Below, piece by piece: positions 1-13,500 of a stretch of DNA of 64,000 nt. A model generated the notes under the pieces. That model was not told the origin of the DNA. It worked only from the letters and a program-made list of their open reading frames with translations, and did no database searches. The stretch's first letter is position 1; each line of letters starts with the position of its first letter. Location: the NCBI RefSeq assembly GCF_028389875.1, contig NC_084672.1:248001-312000 (forward strand), in the 5' to 3' direction. The position numbers and the translations under genes are program-made. This DNA is from Rhea pennata. Lineage: Eukaryota > Chordata > Aves > Rheiformes > Rheidae.

Positions 1-3000
1 TTATGCTGCTACTTAGAAACATTTTTGGAGAAGTCTTTCCTTGAACTCAGTATGATTAAGAAATCACTAGGATTTGATCCCAGTCCTTCCTATGCCATCC
101 TTTTGGGCGCTAAAGTGTCCTGCTGCACTTTCATGCAAGGTACACACTGCTATTTCTACTGTGCCTCAGTGTTTGCTTTAATCCTTCTTTTCTTGTTCCC
201 TCTGGTCTTTCAATACTGTTCATATTTGCTCCAGTTTTGCAGCCTTGATTTATAAACCTCTTTATTCTCTCCATTGAGAGTTCTAGACAGGTCATCTTCT
301 GTCATTTTCCCTAGAGCTTTTATGAGTTGCTGAATTAAATTAGGATCACCATTTTTAAAACCTTACTTTCTGGGGCAAAATAGACCAGTGTGTTGCCACA
401 GAAAACTCACAGGGTTCATGGATTTGTTTAAAGCAGGAAAGGGAAGAGAGGCTGATAACAGGTGCTGCCAGTGTCTCTGGACCACATTAGGGAGGCTATT
501 AGCACAAAAACAAAACCTTATATGATGAAGAATAAGACAGAGCCAAATGTAATGGTTAGCCCAAGTCATCAACCTACAAATTTGTCAAGCCCATCAACTT
601 ACAAATTTATCAATTTTTTTTTTAATTTAGAAAAGCTACTTCTCAATAGTTCAGATTATTGTTACTTAGATCCTGTATTAGAATGATGAAAAGATTATTC
701 TCAAATTAAAAAAAGAGTTGCTTAAATGCATAATTGTACTGGACCTGCAAAGCAGTTGAAAGAATAAAGTACTTAAGATCAAAAGGTCCTTGAAGTAGAA
801 ATATATAAACAAATAACAAGGTGTGACTGCATTTCAGATATGGAGATTAAAAAAAAAAAAAAAAAAAGAAAAAAAGAAAGAAAAGGAATCTTGATAAAAG
901 TAGGAAATAAATCTTTAATTGATTTTAACTAACCAAACAGTAAAAAGGTACAGATATCTGTAAATAAGACAGTAAATAGGAAGAAGGGAAGACTGTGACA
1001 TAATTGTGTAGAAAGATTCAGAGGTATTCAGCAAAAACAAGTAAACCTTAGAAAATCTTAGTAAAGTCAGTAGAAAAGAGTAAAAATTATTGTTTCTGAA
1101 TGAAAATGAGGATAGAAGTGATTTGCTGAAGACTTAATAAGTAATCAGTTCTTTCAATTCACTGAAAGCAGAGGGCCTGTGAAAGATTCAGTAGCTGGAC
1201 TGCTGAAGAAAAGAACTCTTCCAAGAGGGTAGATGCAAAGAGATCTTTACACTTTTCTGCAGCTTTCACTATAGAGTGAAAACCTCTCATCTTGCAATTA
1301 CTTTGATAGTCTTGTATAATGAGAGTCCAGAAGGATGGGATGCAGATTAACTGGAGAGATTAGAATTCTGTTATAAAAACAGCATGCTTTTCCTTCAGAG
1401 ATGCTGAGAAATAAATGCCTGACCTTACTATTACAAGCACACTACTCAAATTAGAAGCAGGGCTGTTGCTGCGTCAGTCCATGATAGTTGTTTGTCTCAC
1501 CAGTTCTCAAAAGCTAGTATATTGCTTATTAGAATCTCTATTCTCATTAAAGACTTTGGCCTATGGTTGTGAAGCAAATCAAGTGCATTTGAACCAGAGG
1601 CCTGTGCTAGGCAGTACATAACCCAGAACTGTTGTTCTGAAGAGCAAGACCTCTCCAGGTGCAATATTTATTATAAACTCTATTCAATATTTTCCTTTAG
1701 CTGGAATTCTTGGAAAGAATGCAGAAACTCAACCTTCACTTATACCTGTTTTAAACACATTGATAGAGAAAAGTGTGGAGATGTGACTCTGACTGCCTCC
1801 TAAAATTTGAGAATAACAGAAGAAAAAACATTTTAGTAAGTCATTTTTGCCAGCCTGGGGGATAGTTGGTCTGTGAATTCTGAATATTCATGATCAAGAA
1901 AATTCATATCAGTGTGATACTGACTCAGGTGCACAGTGATGAAATAAATGTTCATATCATTAACAGTTTAATTCTATATTTAAACAGCTGTTTCACCAGC
2001 TGCAGGTCCTCCACTTTTCTTACCTGTGATAATGTGGGAGACTACAGCCCCAGTCCATCCTTTTTCTGTCAGTCAAAAGAGAACTAAGCCCAGTACCCTA
2101 GAGAGGTCATAGGCCTTTTTAAAGCTCAACTGAGAGGGAACAAAGTTCCCTAACCTAAAGACAGACTTGTTAGGCTTCAAACCATAGTAACTCTCTGACT
2201 ATTGTCTCAGTTCGCCTCATTGGAAAACAGATTAATTTGTTAGGAGAAGTGGGGAAAAAAGATCCATCTCTCTTCAATCATCTGTTGAAATAAGTTTGTC
2301 CTTGCACCAGGGGATAGTAATGTCTTTAAAAATCAATGCTGGAGTAGTCCTTGGAACTGCACATCTATGATCCTTACTTCAGTATGAAGAACACTAGTTT
2401 GAAAGTCGTGGCTTTGTGTTTAACATAAGCCTCTGTATATTCCTATTTTGTGGTGCTGGTGCCTGGTCTGTGATGTCCTATAACTGTCAGATGAAGCTCC
2501 TGTTCTCCTGACAGACTGAAAAAATGAAGTGTTCTTAATTATCCTTCTGTGGGTGTCTCTGACTTTAGGACGTAGAAAGCGGAAGTCAGAAGCTCTGTGC
2601 TTTCCCTTCAGGAACTAGAGGGGGCATGAAGCTCCTTAAGTGTTTTGCCTAGTAGTGCCCCTTTTTCTTCTGCCTTTGGCAGCTATTTTTAGGGTTTCTT
2701 TTAACCATTACTTTTATTTTTCTTTAAGAGATGAAAAGAAGAGGCTATCTGCAATCATTATCTGACCTCAAAAAGGTAGGAGGGCTGCCTTGAAGAACTG
2801 CTGTGCAGAAGGTTTTTTAGGCCAATTAAACAATCAGTTCATGGTAAAGACAGCAGCTGCTTTAGGGATCTCTTCTTTGAGATCTTGAGTAAGTGTCCTG
2901 CTGGTCAGCCAGTGCTTGCCCCAGTCATTAATTTAATAGATAACTATATCTGATGTAAAATTTCAAGAATAGCAGTTGGAAGACACCAAATTTTTGTAGA

Positions 3001-4209
3001 AAATAGGAAGATTTTGAGGCAAAAGACATGTGAGAGAAGAGCATGGTATAGTATTGGCAAAACAGTATTGTTTCTTTATAGAGGAAATTCATGGCTAAAA
3101 GATAATTATTTGGCCTATCTATATGTTCAGAAAGCTTTAACATGTTTCACAAAATGCTGTTAAGGAAATGAGACTAGCTTGTGAGTAGAAGCTTACTTTC
3201 ATGAGTCTGTTAGAAGGAGAGAGATTTTGGAAAAATTACTAATATCAGTAAATGTCCTTATTAGACTGTTGTATCAAATCTTGTTTTTGTTCTTGAAATT
3301 GCCTATGCAGTATTGATGTAAAAAAAATCAATACCAAAGGAGATCTTGCTGTCCCAACTATCCTGCTCAGGGCTAAATTTGGTCATTCTTGTGATGGGCG
3401 TTGTTGAGGCAAGAACTGCAGTTTTATCTCACTGCATGAAATGTCCCAGTGTGTATGCCCTTCCCATAATTGCTAACAGAGAACTATTAACCTGAAGTGC
3501 TCTGATAAATCTGCTAACGGCAACACCATTTGCAATGTAGACCAGTTCTAGACCTAAGCTGTCTAACCAGCCTCGCTCCCTTCCTGTACCTGTTGCCCCA
3601 CTTTCTGGAGTGCCATGGACATGTCTGGATGTTATAGGTTTATTAGGGAAGATCTAAAAAATTTTAGACTGGATGAAATTATTCTTTAGGCTGGATCCAG
3701 CTTGTAGACTGCCACCTGGACAGTTCTCCTTACACTTAAGCGGGTGATAGTAACTGAAATATTAAGAAGCCTCGCTCAGATGCGGCAGTGGTGGCAAATA
3801 CATCCTCTGGCTTTGCTCTCATCAGTGCTGAATAACAGCACCATTTGGGTAATACTAACCTAAGATACTAACCTTTAAGCTGAAAAAAGGAGCTACACCT
3901 TTTTCCTTTCTCCTCCTCCTCCTTTTTCTCCCAGTCATTGTGCATCCTCTTACATTTGCTTTGCTCTTTACTTCTGACTCCTTGTTTATTTTGACTATGC
4001 AAGCTTCTCTAGCTTGTATTATGCTGGTAATAGTAGACAACAAGCACAATGGATAGTGTAACAGTCTTCTGTTTGTATGAATGTTGTGGTGAACATGAAA
4101 TGAGAAAATGAGTCTGAAATGATGAGGAGAAGAGGATGCTGGGAGCAAAGACAACAGAGGGAATATATAAAATTTGCTTTTGGAGGGATAAAAGGGAGTA
4201 AATATAGCT
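1..4209. other. non-coding stretch, probable 5' flank or intron
   Basis: No protein family is recognisable in any frame. Open frames are short (143 codons at most, and that one is created by a CA repeat near its right end). There is no CpG-rich island and no good run of coding sequence between splice sites. The only clear local structure is an A-rich tract at 849-885. The stretch is read as flank or long 5' intron of the MAP1A transcription unit to the right. That placement is inference. Confidence 0.6.
849..885. repeat. A-rich tract
   Basis: Nineteen consecutive A residues are followed by interrupted A/G-rich sequence. It is a simple low-complexity tract. It is not clearly the tail of a retroposed element, because no recognisable SINE or processed copy lies beside it. 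Confidence 0.9.
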
Positions 4210-4273
4210 TGTGTGTGTATATACATATATATACACACACACACACACACACAAACACTCACACACACACACA
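4210..4273. repeat. compound TG / TA / CA microsatellite
   Basis: A short (GT)n run passes through alternating AT into a long (CA)n run that resumes after an AAACACTC interruption. The TG and CA arms are mutually complementary, so the tract can fold back on itself. It produces several spurious small open frames in both directions. Confidence 0.95.
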
Positions 4274-4639
4274 GGATTGCCATCAAGATGAAGGAGCTAG
4301 CCCATTTTTCTTGTGCAATGTCCTATTACAGAGTACCATATCCTGTCTGGAGAAAAGTGCAGGAAAGAACAGATTCCATCTTCTATGATTTCATGGAAAT
4401 CAGTAAGGCTTTGCTAACTGCTGATTAAAACATTTTCTAAAGCTATATTGAATATGCTATTCCAAAATTATTGCATTAAAGATAAACATAAATGTCTTCA
4501 GTATACCAAAGATAAAATCTGGACAAATTGACACATTTTTAAAAAATGCCTTGGAAGGATCTGGGGACATCTAAGATTAGTATGTTATATTTGTGTTTGT
4601 AATGAATACATAGATACCCTAGCAAAGAATAGCATGATG

Positions 4640-5710
4640 ATGACATCTACCAGCTGGGGAGGTTCTTACCAGCAACAGAAGTCACCAGCAGCTTGTTCTG
4701 GATCTGAGTAGGGCCTGCACTGTTCAGCATGTTCGTAAATGATTTGGAGAAGAGTATTAATGCTGAGATAACAGAGCTGACTCTTGATTTGAAGTTATTG
4801 ATAGTCAGTGCATCAAGGGCTCATTGGAAAGATTAGCAGAAAGATATTGCAGTTCTGAAAATAAAATCACAGAAGACATGCTGTTATCACTGCAGTGGAA
4901 TGCACTCAGAATAAACATACCTTATGCATGGCCATAATGATGGGCTCTAATCTTGCAATACCACTCAAGAAAGCAATCCTTTAAGTCACAGTGGATAGCT
5001 CTCTGAAAACATCAGCTCAATATTTAGCTACAGTCAAAGAGCAAATGGAATGTTAAGAATAAGGAATAGAAAACAACATGGAAAACATCATTATACCATT
5101 ATATTGATGTATAAGGCTCTCAATTCTTGAATGCCTTATGCAGTTCTGCTCCTTTGCCCTCTTTCCTAGCCTCTGAAAGAATATTGTAAAGTTAGAAGTG
5201 ACTAACAGGGAGGATGAAAAAGCTGTGCTACAAGGGAAGACTTAAAAAGCTGGGACTCTTCAGCTTATAGAAAAGACAGAGAAAGAGCAATATGCCAGAA
5301 ACATATGAGAATATGAATTCTGTAATGAAAGTTAATGGGTAACGATTTTTTTTTTTACAACGTAAGAACTAGGGCATATTAATTGAAATCAGTGTGCAGA
5401 AGTTATAAACCAAATATACAAGAGGCAATGTTTTTTATGATAATGCATCATTAAACTGCAGAATTCATTGCCACAGAGTCTAAAAGTAGAGCTAGGTTCA
5501 GAAAGCAACAAAGAAGTTAATGGAATTTTTACATAAAGGTGTAGAAACAACCTTTGGAAAGTGAAGGCTCCTAAGCTGGTGCTCAGCAGAAGCTGCGAGA
5601 TATATTTGGAGATATATCTCATTGTCCTACCTTTTATACTCTTTCTGTAGCTGTCCACTCATGACTCAGGGCTAGATGGGCTCATGGTCTGACCCAATAT
5701 TGTCATGCTA
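4640..5710 (+). mobile_element. ancient CR1-type LINE remnant, sense orientation
   Basis: The segment follows the order of an old amniote CR1 3' half. It begins with a 'TTCAGCATGTTCGTAAATGA' type motif (4727), followed by 'GATAGCTCTCTGAAAACATC' (4994), 'AAGCTGGGACTCTTCAGC' (about 5247) and 'AAGAACTAGGG' (about 5365). It ends with 'GGGCTAGATGGGCTCATGG' and 'TCTGACCCAATATTG' (5669-5703), the usual CR1 terminus. It is heavily mutated, carries many stop codons and no usable reverse-transcriptase frame. The family assignment rests on remembered CR1 consensus features; exact boundaries are approximate. Confidence 0.75.
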
Positions 5711-8700
5711 AAGATTTTAATCCTTAAGGGTCTTGAGGAGGTTCCTGAGGCCAGATTTTGTCAGATGAGAGAGCAGACAGGTGATGGAATGGGCTCTTCT
5801 GTTTCTTCTTCACTCTTCACAGGTGGAAATAAGGAAGGAACAGAGGTTTGGTGAGCTACATTCTGACCTCTATCCCAGCAGTTTTAATCTTAATTTAAAC
5901 TCTTAATCAATCAACAAATTGATTGAATTAATCAATCATTACCTTTAAATAACAGAACTAGTCATAACGGCATCAAGGAGAGGCAGCATTAGAGAACTAA
6001 GGAAGCAGGGATCTGTACCAGCAAGTTGTCTTGTTTCTAATTTTTGAGGCAAACATTTAATAAAAATGGAATTTGGAATTTTTCAGTTCCATGTGGTTGA
6101 TTTCTGGGTGAGAGATGAGCCCTTCTGCAGCCAAAGACAAATCACCTGCAGTCTGACTGATACACTGATTTACTTTTCCAGATCTGTAAGGTCATTTGTT
6201 TCACAGTCCTGGCTACTGTCAGTGTCCATGAATTGCATGATGACAAGACTTCACTTAAATCTCCTGTTACGTAGTACCCAAGAGATACAGAATTGAGTAT
6301 TAGGATCTAAAATACAAGTCTAGTGTCAATGAGTATCTGCAGCATTAGAGAATGGCCCCTTTTTCAGCATGTGTAGAACTGTTCCTTGTTGTAATCCCAG
6401 CTCCAGCGTAAATCCCAAGGAGCTTTTATTTTATGTTCTCTTTGCAGTTTCAGTAGAATCAATCCAGTAGTTGCTGAACTAAGTGTAAATCCATTTATAT
6501 TTTTCATTCTGTGTCATGTAGTAAAAATTTCAAAATATATTTCATTTTTCACCAAAACAATAAAAAAGGTCAACTCTAATGGTAATGCAGTTAAGATTCA
6601 TTCCCTATTCTTTTTGAAGGCAGTGGGAATCTGTAGCCCTTTCCAGAAACCAACCCAAAAAAGCTGGCTTCAGATTGAACCCTCTCTTTCTTTCCAAAGC
6701 TGAAATCCTTTTAAATCTCTCATCTTAGAATTGTGCCTTTGTGGGCTGACTCTCTTACCTGTACTTGTTCATATCAGTGAGCAGAACCAGCTGCCCTTCT
6801 GAGTTGTAGGAAGGACAATATACCTTGCTACACATCATTCAGAGAACATTCCAGTTCTTTGTCCCAGGATTCAGCAATCCTAAAGCATATAGAAAAATGT
6901 GCTAAGTCATTTTGTTGCAGTTGCTGCTATATCACTATAGCTGGGAAGTTGTGCTCTGTTGATGGTTATGGTAAATGAAAAAGAACTTTGCCCCCCATCA
7001 TCTCTCAGTTGTTTGATTTGATTATCAGTGATTGTTTGGGTGCCAATCTACAAATCAGAACTACTCCTGCAGTGATTTTTGTGTTGGAGGTGAAGTTAGA
7101 ATTCAAAATTCCAGAAGGATCTGTCCTCTCCTAGTATTTACCACAGAGGCTTCTAGCCCATTGGGGATTGTTCCTGGCAACCAGAGCAAACTAACTGGCA
7201 CAGTCAAGAAGTTGGTGTTGCTGCCTCAATGTTGGAACTGCTAAGCAGAAGACTGGAACATGGCAGATGTAATGAAGCAGTTCAGCATCTCCCAGAGCCT
7301 GGAACTTATTATTATTTTTTTTAATCCCAATATGAAGCTGGAGCTTGCCTCTAGAGAATTTTTCATCTTTAGTCTTTTGAAATAGAGTGTTGAACTGATG
7401 ATGTTTAACCTATTCAAAACATTCAGAAATCTAAGATGTTTGATTCCACTGTGTTAATTTTCCCCCAGATGTTCACAGATAACATTTGCTACTGATTAAT
7501 GTCATCTGTAAGCTAGAGAAGGGAAAGTTCTAACTTATTTTTAAAATCTATCCTGTGATATTTTTGTTCCTGAGCATTCCACTGTCTCTGACAGCCCTTG
7601 GAAGATTTCTGTGAGGAAAACTTGCTTCAGGCCAGGCAGGATATCTTCCAACTTTCACAGTTAACTCACACAGTTAAAGGTTACTGTTGGCAATGAACAT
7701 GCCATGGAATGATCTTTATATTCCAATATTGGACTGATAGACCTAGCCTCAGCAGAGCAGGGATGAGGAAGTATACTTCCCTGTCTCGTGCCTTGGAGGT
7801 TAAATGAGCCACCCACTATTATCCTGATTAAGAAAAGGAGATGTGAGGTTCATAGACAAAAGTTTAATTCATTTTCTGAAAACAGTAACCAAAACAAATC
7901 TCCAGAAGACAGGTTGCTAGTGTGCTTACATTGCTCATTCAAGTTTTATTCTCTGTCCAGTGGGATTTGGGAGCATCATGACATACCCCTCTCTACCAGT
8001 GGCCAGCCAGCCAGATATATGATACCGGGCACAACCAGTTGGGCTGCTGAAACTGTGCCTAATATTTACATATTGCTTTTCTTTAATTAGAGAAACTAGT
8101 TTGCAGCTGTTTGCAACTGTTGGAGATAAACATGAGGTTCCAGTTTAAGAGTAACAACCTAAAGCCCACTTCGTGGAAGTGGGGAGTGCCTTTCTGGGAC
8201 ACTCCAGCAAGGAGTAGACAGACAGTAGGCTATAGGAAAAAAATCTTTATTGTAATAACATGGGAACCCACCTTGTTGGCAGGACTTTGTCCAGTTTCAT
8301 ATATTTCAAAGTGCCAATCAGAGTTCTGCTGTTCTTGAATTGCTCAGATTATATGTCCAAATCAGCCTGTTTCAGTCATGGAGGAGCCTGAGCTGGCTTT
8401 GGTACATGAGGAGTTAACGAATGACCACAAGAGTGCTTGCTTTAGGGATAGTCTGAGCGACAGGATGGCAGTGCCTGAGGCTGGGATGCTCCAGGAGGAG
8501 TCTGTAGCCCAGAGAGGGTTAAGTCAGCCTGCGCATTGTTGAGTGGGTGTCAGAGAGAGGCTGGGCAGCTCCTCCCTCAGCTTGCACTGACACAGCAGCT
8601 GCTTTCTGCAGCCCTGTTTGTGTCTGTGCATCTGTGACTCTCCAGGCATCCTGCGTAGTGACTGCTGCTTCCATGGGCCACTTATCCCAGGACAATATGG

Positions 8701-10540
8701 TATGTGTACATTCCTTTTGCTACTCTGTGAGCCCAACCTAGGGGCTCAAAGGCTCTGAATAGGCAATAGAGGGTGCTGATAATTTCAGAGACACAAGCCG
8801 TTAATGCTGAGGGGGTGGGAGTGCAGGATTGAGATAGCCCGTGCTGACCTTGTTCTTGGTCTAACACTATTTTTTTTGTGAAAAAATTCTCATCAGTCAG
8901 GGGAAGAAGAATTATTCTGGTGGATCTGATGGCAAATTTAGATACCTGGCAAGTGGACTTTACCTTGACCAGGCTCTCTTGCCCTCCTCTGCCTAGTCTC
9001 ATGGGATGAGTTGCTGGGTCTACACTGCCCTTGTACAGGAGTAGTTGAGGAAATCTTAGTGAAGCAGTCTACAGCAGATACATTTTTTTCCTTTGTGGGA
9101 ATTTGATCCATCAAAGGGTGATTGGCAAGTGGTTGAGGGGAAATGACTAGTGACAAGAGGGTAAGGTGGTTGCAAATAGAGCTAATTTTTTATGATTTGT
9201 TAAGACCTTGTCCCTGCTCAGCTGCTCTTGTCCTGAGTACAGGAACAGAGACTGAATTCCCTAGCTGCTCAGCTGTTTACTGCACTTGTGTTGTTAGCTG
9301 AAACATAGAACAGGATGTGTAAAGATGGGTCTATAGAAGAATCTGGAGAAGATATTCTGCCTGTCATGGACTTAAGGAGTGCTGAAGCACTGTGATTTAT
9401 GTCATTACGACCTTGCATGAAGATAATTTGCTACTGCAGAAAAGATGAGGTGGCAAAGGCATCTCACAGGCACTCCTTTTGGGCAAAGCTTGGTGAAAGC
9501 CAATATTAAGGTTTGTGTCACTGTCCAGCTCAGTGCTGATGCTGAAATGAGACTAAAGCCAGTCAGGAGGGGGGAGGGTTGTTAAGGTGGAATGTCAAAT
9601 TGTTGATTAGGTGGAAGAGATATGAAGGATCCTTTCTGCAATTTCTCTCTCCTGTGGTGCTGCACACCCACAAATGAGTAGCTGAAGTCTTGAAGTAGCT
9701 GAAGTCTGTCTTGGAGCTGCTCAAAACTATATTCTTCCACCACAGGAAGCCAAAAAACATCTAGACTCCTCCAGTTGTGGGGGAGGAAAAATGGAAGGTT
9801 CTTGTAAAATGTGAGTGATGCTGCCTTTCCAGGGTAGCAGAGGAGAAGAAGAGAAGGAACTAGGCTAGGAGCTGATTTTGGTACTACTGGGCTACAATAA
9901 GGCTTTTAGTTCTTTAGAAATGAGAAGAGCAAGGTGTTTTCTTTTTTTCAGCAGTTGTCCTTTGTCATCCCTGCTGTGTTTCCCATGTAGCACAGCATTA
10001 TATGGGGCCAGCTCCTCCCTTTATACATTGCTCTGCTGCATCACTGCTGCTACAGTGTGATGATGACCCCATCACAATCTGCACACGCACCAGGTTCTAG
10101 TTTCATAGGGTATATTTGGCTTCCTTTAATGTTGCCACTAGCAAACATCATGTTAAAAGCATTTAGATCATCTGTATGCTAATGTTAAAATGGGTTGAAG
10201 TATTTCAAAATAGGGGCTTTTTCCTATGGTGTCCAGAGCTAGAGGAACTGGAGCAGGGTTTGGTGTGTTGTACAGTTCAGACTACATGACCATGAATATC
10301 TGTCAGAGACTGCTGTTGGGGGAGGGAGGAGAGGGAGGTATAGAAAAAAGTCTGTGGTGATACTAACAAAAGCCTTCTTAATAAAGAATAAGAGAGGAGC
10401 CACCCTGGCTGGGGGCTGAGAGTGAACAGGCTGGGATTCACAGTGATATAGGGAGGGGAAAAGAGGAGGGAACTGGACGCATTTATCACACGGAGAGCTT
10501 GGAGGGGAGGAGCATGGCTGCTGCACACTCACACGCAGAA

Positions 10541-10580
10541 GCGCACATGCGTGCGCGCGCGCGCACACACACACACACAC
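10541..10580. repeat. alternating purine-pyrimidine (GC/CA) tract
   Basis: A GTGCGCGCGCGCGC run continues directly into (AC)n. Alternating purine-pyrimidine sequence of this kind can adopt Z-DNA. It sits inside the purine-rich block 10300-10620, the most CpG-containing spot in the first 30 kb. Confidence 0.9.
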
Positions 10581-13500
10581 TGCGGCAAATTCTGCAGCTG
10601 GTGCCTGCTGGCTTATGACTGCAGAAAAAACAAGCTCTAGTTTAAACTCTCTGATCTCAGAAATGAGGCTGTTTCTATTCCAAGTAGCTCTGGTCCCAGT
10701 ATGTAAAGCCCTGCAGCCTGGCACTGTTCCAGGATGGCAAGGATTCCTCCTCTTTGATGGATCAGGGGACCCTTTGCTGCATAAGGCCAGTGCCTCCCAC
10801 TGTCCAGTGTTTGGGTGCACTCAGACTGCATGTCTGTTCTTGCACTTCCTCCAGCAAGAACCTATCGTATACAGGCAAAGAACCCCCCTTTTTTTGATCC
10901 CTTCTTTTCCTTCAACATGACAAGGCCAGGCTGTTTCCTGCTCTGCTCACATTCTGCGGACAGAGAGGGGCATAATGTTGTAGTAGTTTCTTTCCTGACA
11001 AAATAATCCATGAGAGGAATGTCCTGTCCTGTCTTTTTGCTGTTCTTGCTCATGCCTGTGCTGTCAGTGTAGCTTAGTCATGTCCTCATCAGATATGCAA
11101 GCAAATGCATAATGGACTTGAGCACAAGAGATGAGAAATAACTAGCACAGGCACTCTCTGGTGAAAGCAAAGAAGCTATGTGTACATAAACAAGAGATGC
11201 AGTGTCTGGGTCAAAGAAAAGAGAATGGACACCAGAGTAAGAGTGCAAGAGGGTGTTCTCAGCCAGCTCCTGAGCTTCTATTGGACACAGTCTTGTGCTC
11301 TTTGTACATGTTCATGCATACACAGACCATCCTGGGTAGCTTCTGAGGTGGCTCCTCATGAAAGGAGAAGCAAATTGAGAGCCAAATAAAGATTCAGCAA
11401 TATATTTTTGTGATAAGTGCCTGAATACAGAGACCCCAGAGGATGCTACTTTTGGCCACTTGGCTAGCACAGCTGCTACATGCATTATCACAGGCTTTCC
11501 ACTGGTAACTGATGGAGAGAAGAGAGACCTGCAGGCCCTCAGTAGATGCTGTGAGAAGCCAAAGAAGAAAAGATTGCCTGGTGAGCATAGAGGGACTTGA
11601 CAATAGTAACTAGTTCAAAATGAAAAGTGTATCTGCTAGCTTGTGAAGTGTTTGTTAGGCAAAAGTACCTAGGGAGAGAAGGGAGGTAATAGAGATAATA
11701 GTTACTGGGCTGATGGATAGGCTCTGTGTATGGGAGGAAAGAGGGTAAGCTGTGTGTATGTTAATCCTTAGAAATGATTCTGGGGAAGATTTAATGGATA
11801 GCAAAAGAAGACTCCCCCTCCTTTTCCTTCTCAGTTCTGAATTAGTTACAAGTCCACATCATTCTGGACTCCAGAACAAGCCTTGCAGCTGTTGAGAGGA
11901 AAGACTACAAAAGGTATTGAGCTATTTTGGTTCTAACTTCTCAGTTTGTATTCTTTTTCTCTGCCTCCCCTTAGAGCTGCTTGATTCAGTTGTGAGGATT
12001 CCTCCTACAAGTGTATATACTTTGTCTTTGTCTTTGGAGAGAAAACTTTACCCTTGCTAAAGAGGTGTTTCTTTTGTGCTAAGAGAGGGAAGACTTTTGT
12101 TAAGACCCGAGGACTTAAAATCAAAATTTTTAGCTTGGTTTCCTAGGAAAATGATTGGCCATTCCATCTGTTTACCACTCTATTTTAAACTCTTGAATCC
12201 ATTGTATAATTTGAAACCTACTTGAAATAGGAGAAGCATTAAAGGTAACAAGTTTCTACAGGTTTTATGAAAACTAGTGAGGTGGTAGAGGAGAGTGATC
12301 CAACTTAGTATCTTCCCTGGGACAGTATGTGCTCTGTTTGGTCTACCATCTGGGCAGTCACCACCTGTGCAGCAGTCAGATAACAAACATTGTATCTGAG
12401 TGTGCAGCCACTTGACCACTTGCTAGATACGACTCATGAGAGGAACTAAGGATGTTGCAGTGGACTGCAGAGAAGTCCTTCATCAATTCCTTGGCTAATG
12501 AAACAACTCAGTTGTGTATCCAGCTCTTCAGCAAATCCCTGTCCTGCCCCTAGGCTTTATTCATGGATGAACCCAAGCATTGGTGTCCTTGAGCTGCAGG
12601 TTCTTAGTTCTTCTGAAATTGGCCTTTAAGTCTTGCTGAACCTCTCTTAAATGGATAGAACACTACTAAGCTGGCCTTTTTTTTTTAAAGGGGAATGAAA
12701 TTCCAATTGACTTTTACCTTCCTGAAAGCATCATCATTCCAATTTCTGTGTTTTGAAAGAAATGAGTGAGCCCTTCCTTGCTTTTGAAAATAAAGGCTTG
12801 GATAGCTCTTCTAGAAGGACAAATGTTGAGAATCTCAGACAGAAGGAGACAAGTAAGTTACAAAGGAGGTAGGATTTAAGATGTATGTCTGTTATCAGCA
12901 TGTCCTACTGAATAACCTGTGTATCTCTGCACTTATTACTGCCCTTCATGAGCCTTCTTGTGAAGCACCAAAGTCTCTTGCAATTTACTAGCACCTACCT
13001 CAGGGATCAGGATTCACAACTGGACCAGATACATAGTGTTCTTTGTGCTCTGGCATTCTGCAGTACAAGAAATCTTTTGTAAATTTGTTTTATCTTTTGA
13101 GATCCTGTGGAGGAAATTGCAAGAGGAGGAGGATTGACCTATAGTAACCAGTCAGTGCATGTGGAAATTTATGTTTCTTTAGTATGAACCAAAGGTGCAA
13201 ATTAATCGCAGACCTTAGGCACAGCAAGACTCTGTCTTATGTGCCTATGGGAAAGGCTGAGCCACTTCTCCTGACTCTCCTGGGATGTCAGCTAAATGCC
13301 TCAAGCAGCTATGGTTTAATAAATGGTTATTATTGAATATGTTCACAGAGCACCTGACCTGAAAGTCTGATAGCTGTTTTAACCTTGGAAAGGAGAGTCC
13401 CTTCTTGTCTCAGGGATACTGGCAATGGTAAGAAAATAGAAATACAAGCTTGCAGGAAACAAACAGCACAAGCTGTAGCCTTAGCTCCCACCAGAAGGCT

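Noticed and set aside
3855-4286. 143-codon - strand frame, plus several Cys/Val and His/Thr repeat frames
   Set aside because: They are created by the dinucleotide repeat at 4210-4273; no coding signature outside it.
10239-10820. 193-codon - strand frame
   Set aside because: It passes through the GC/CA tract and purine-rich block, has no recognisable domain, and overlaps frames on the other strand of similar length.
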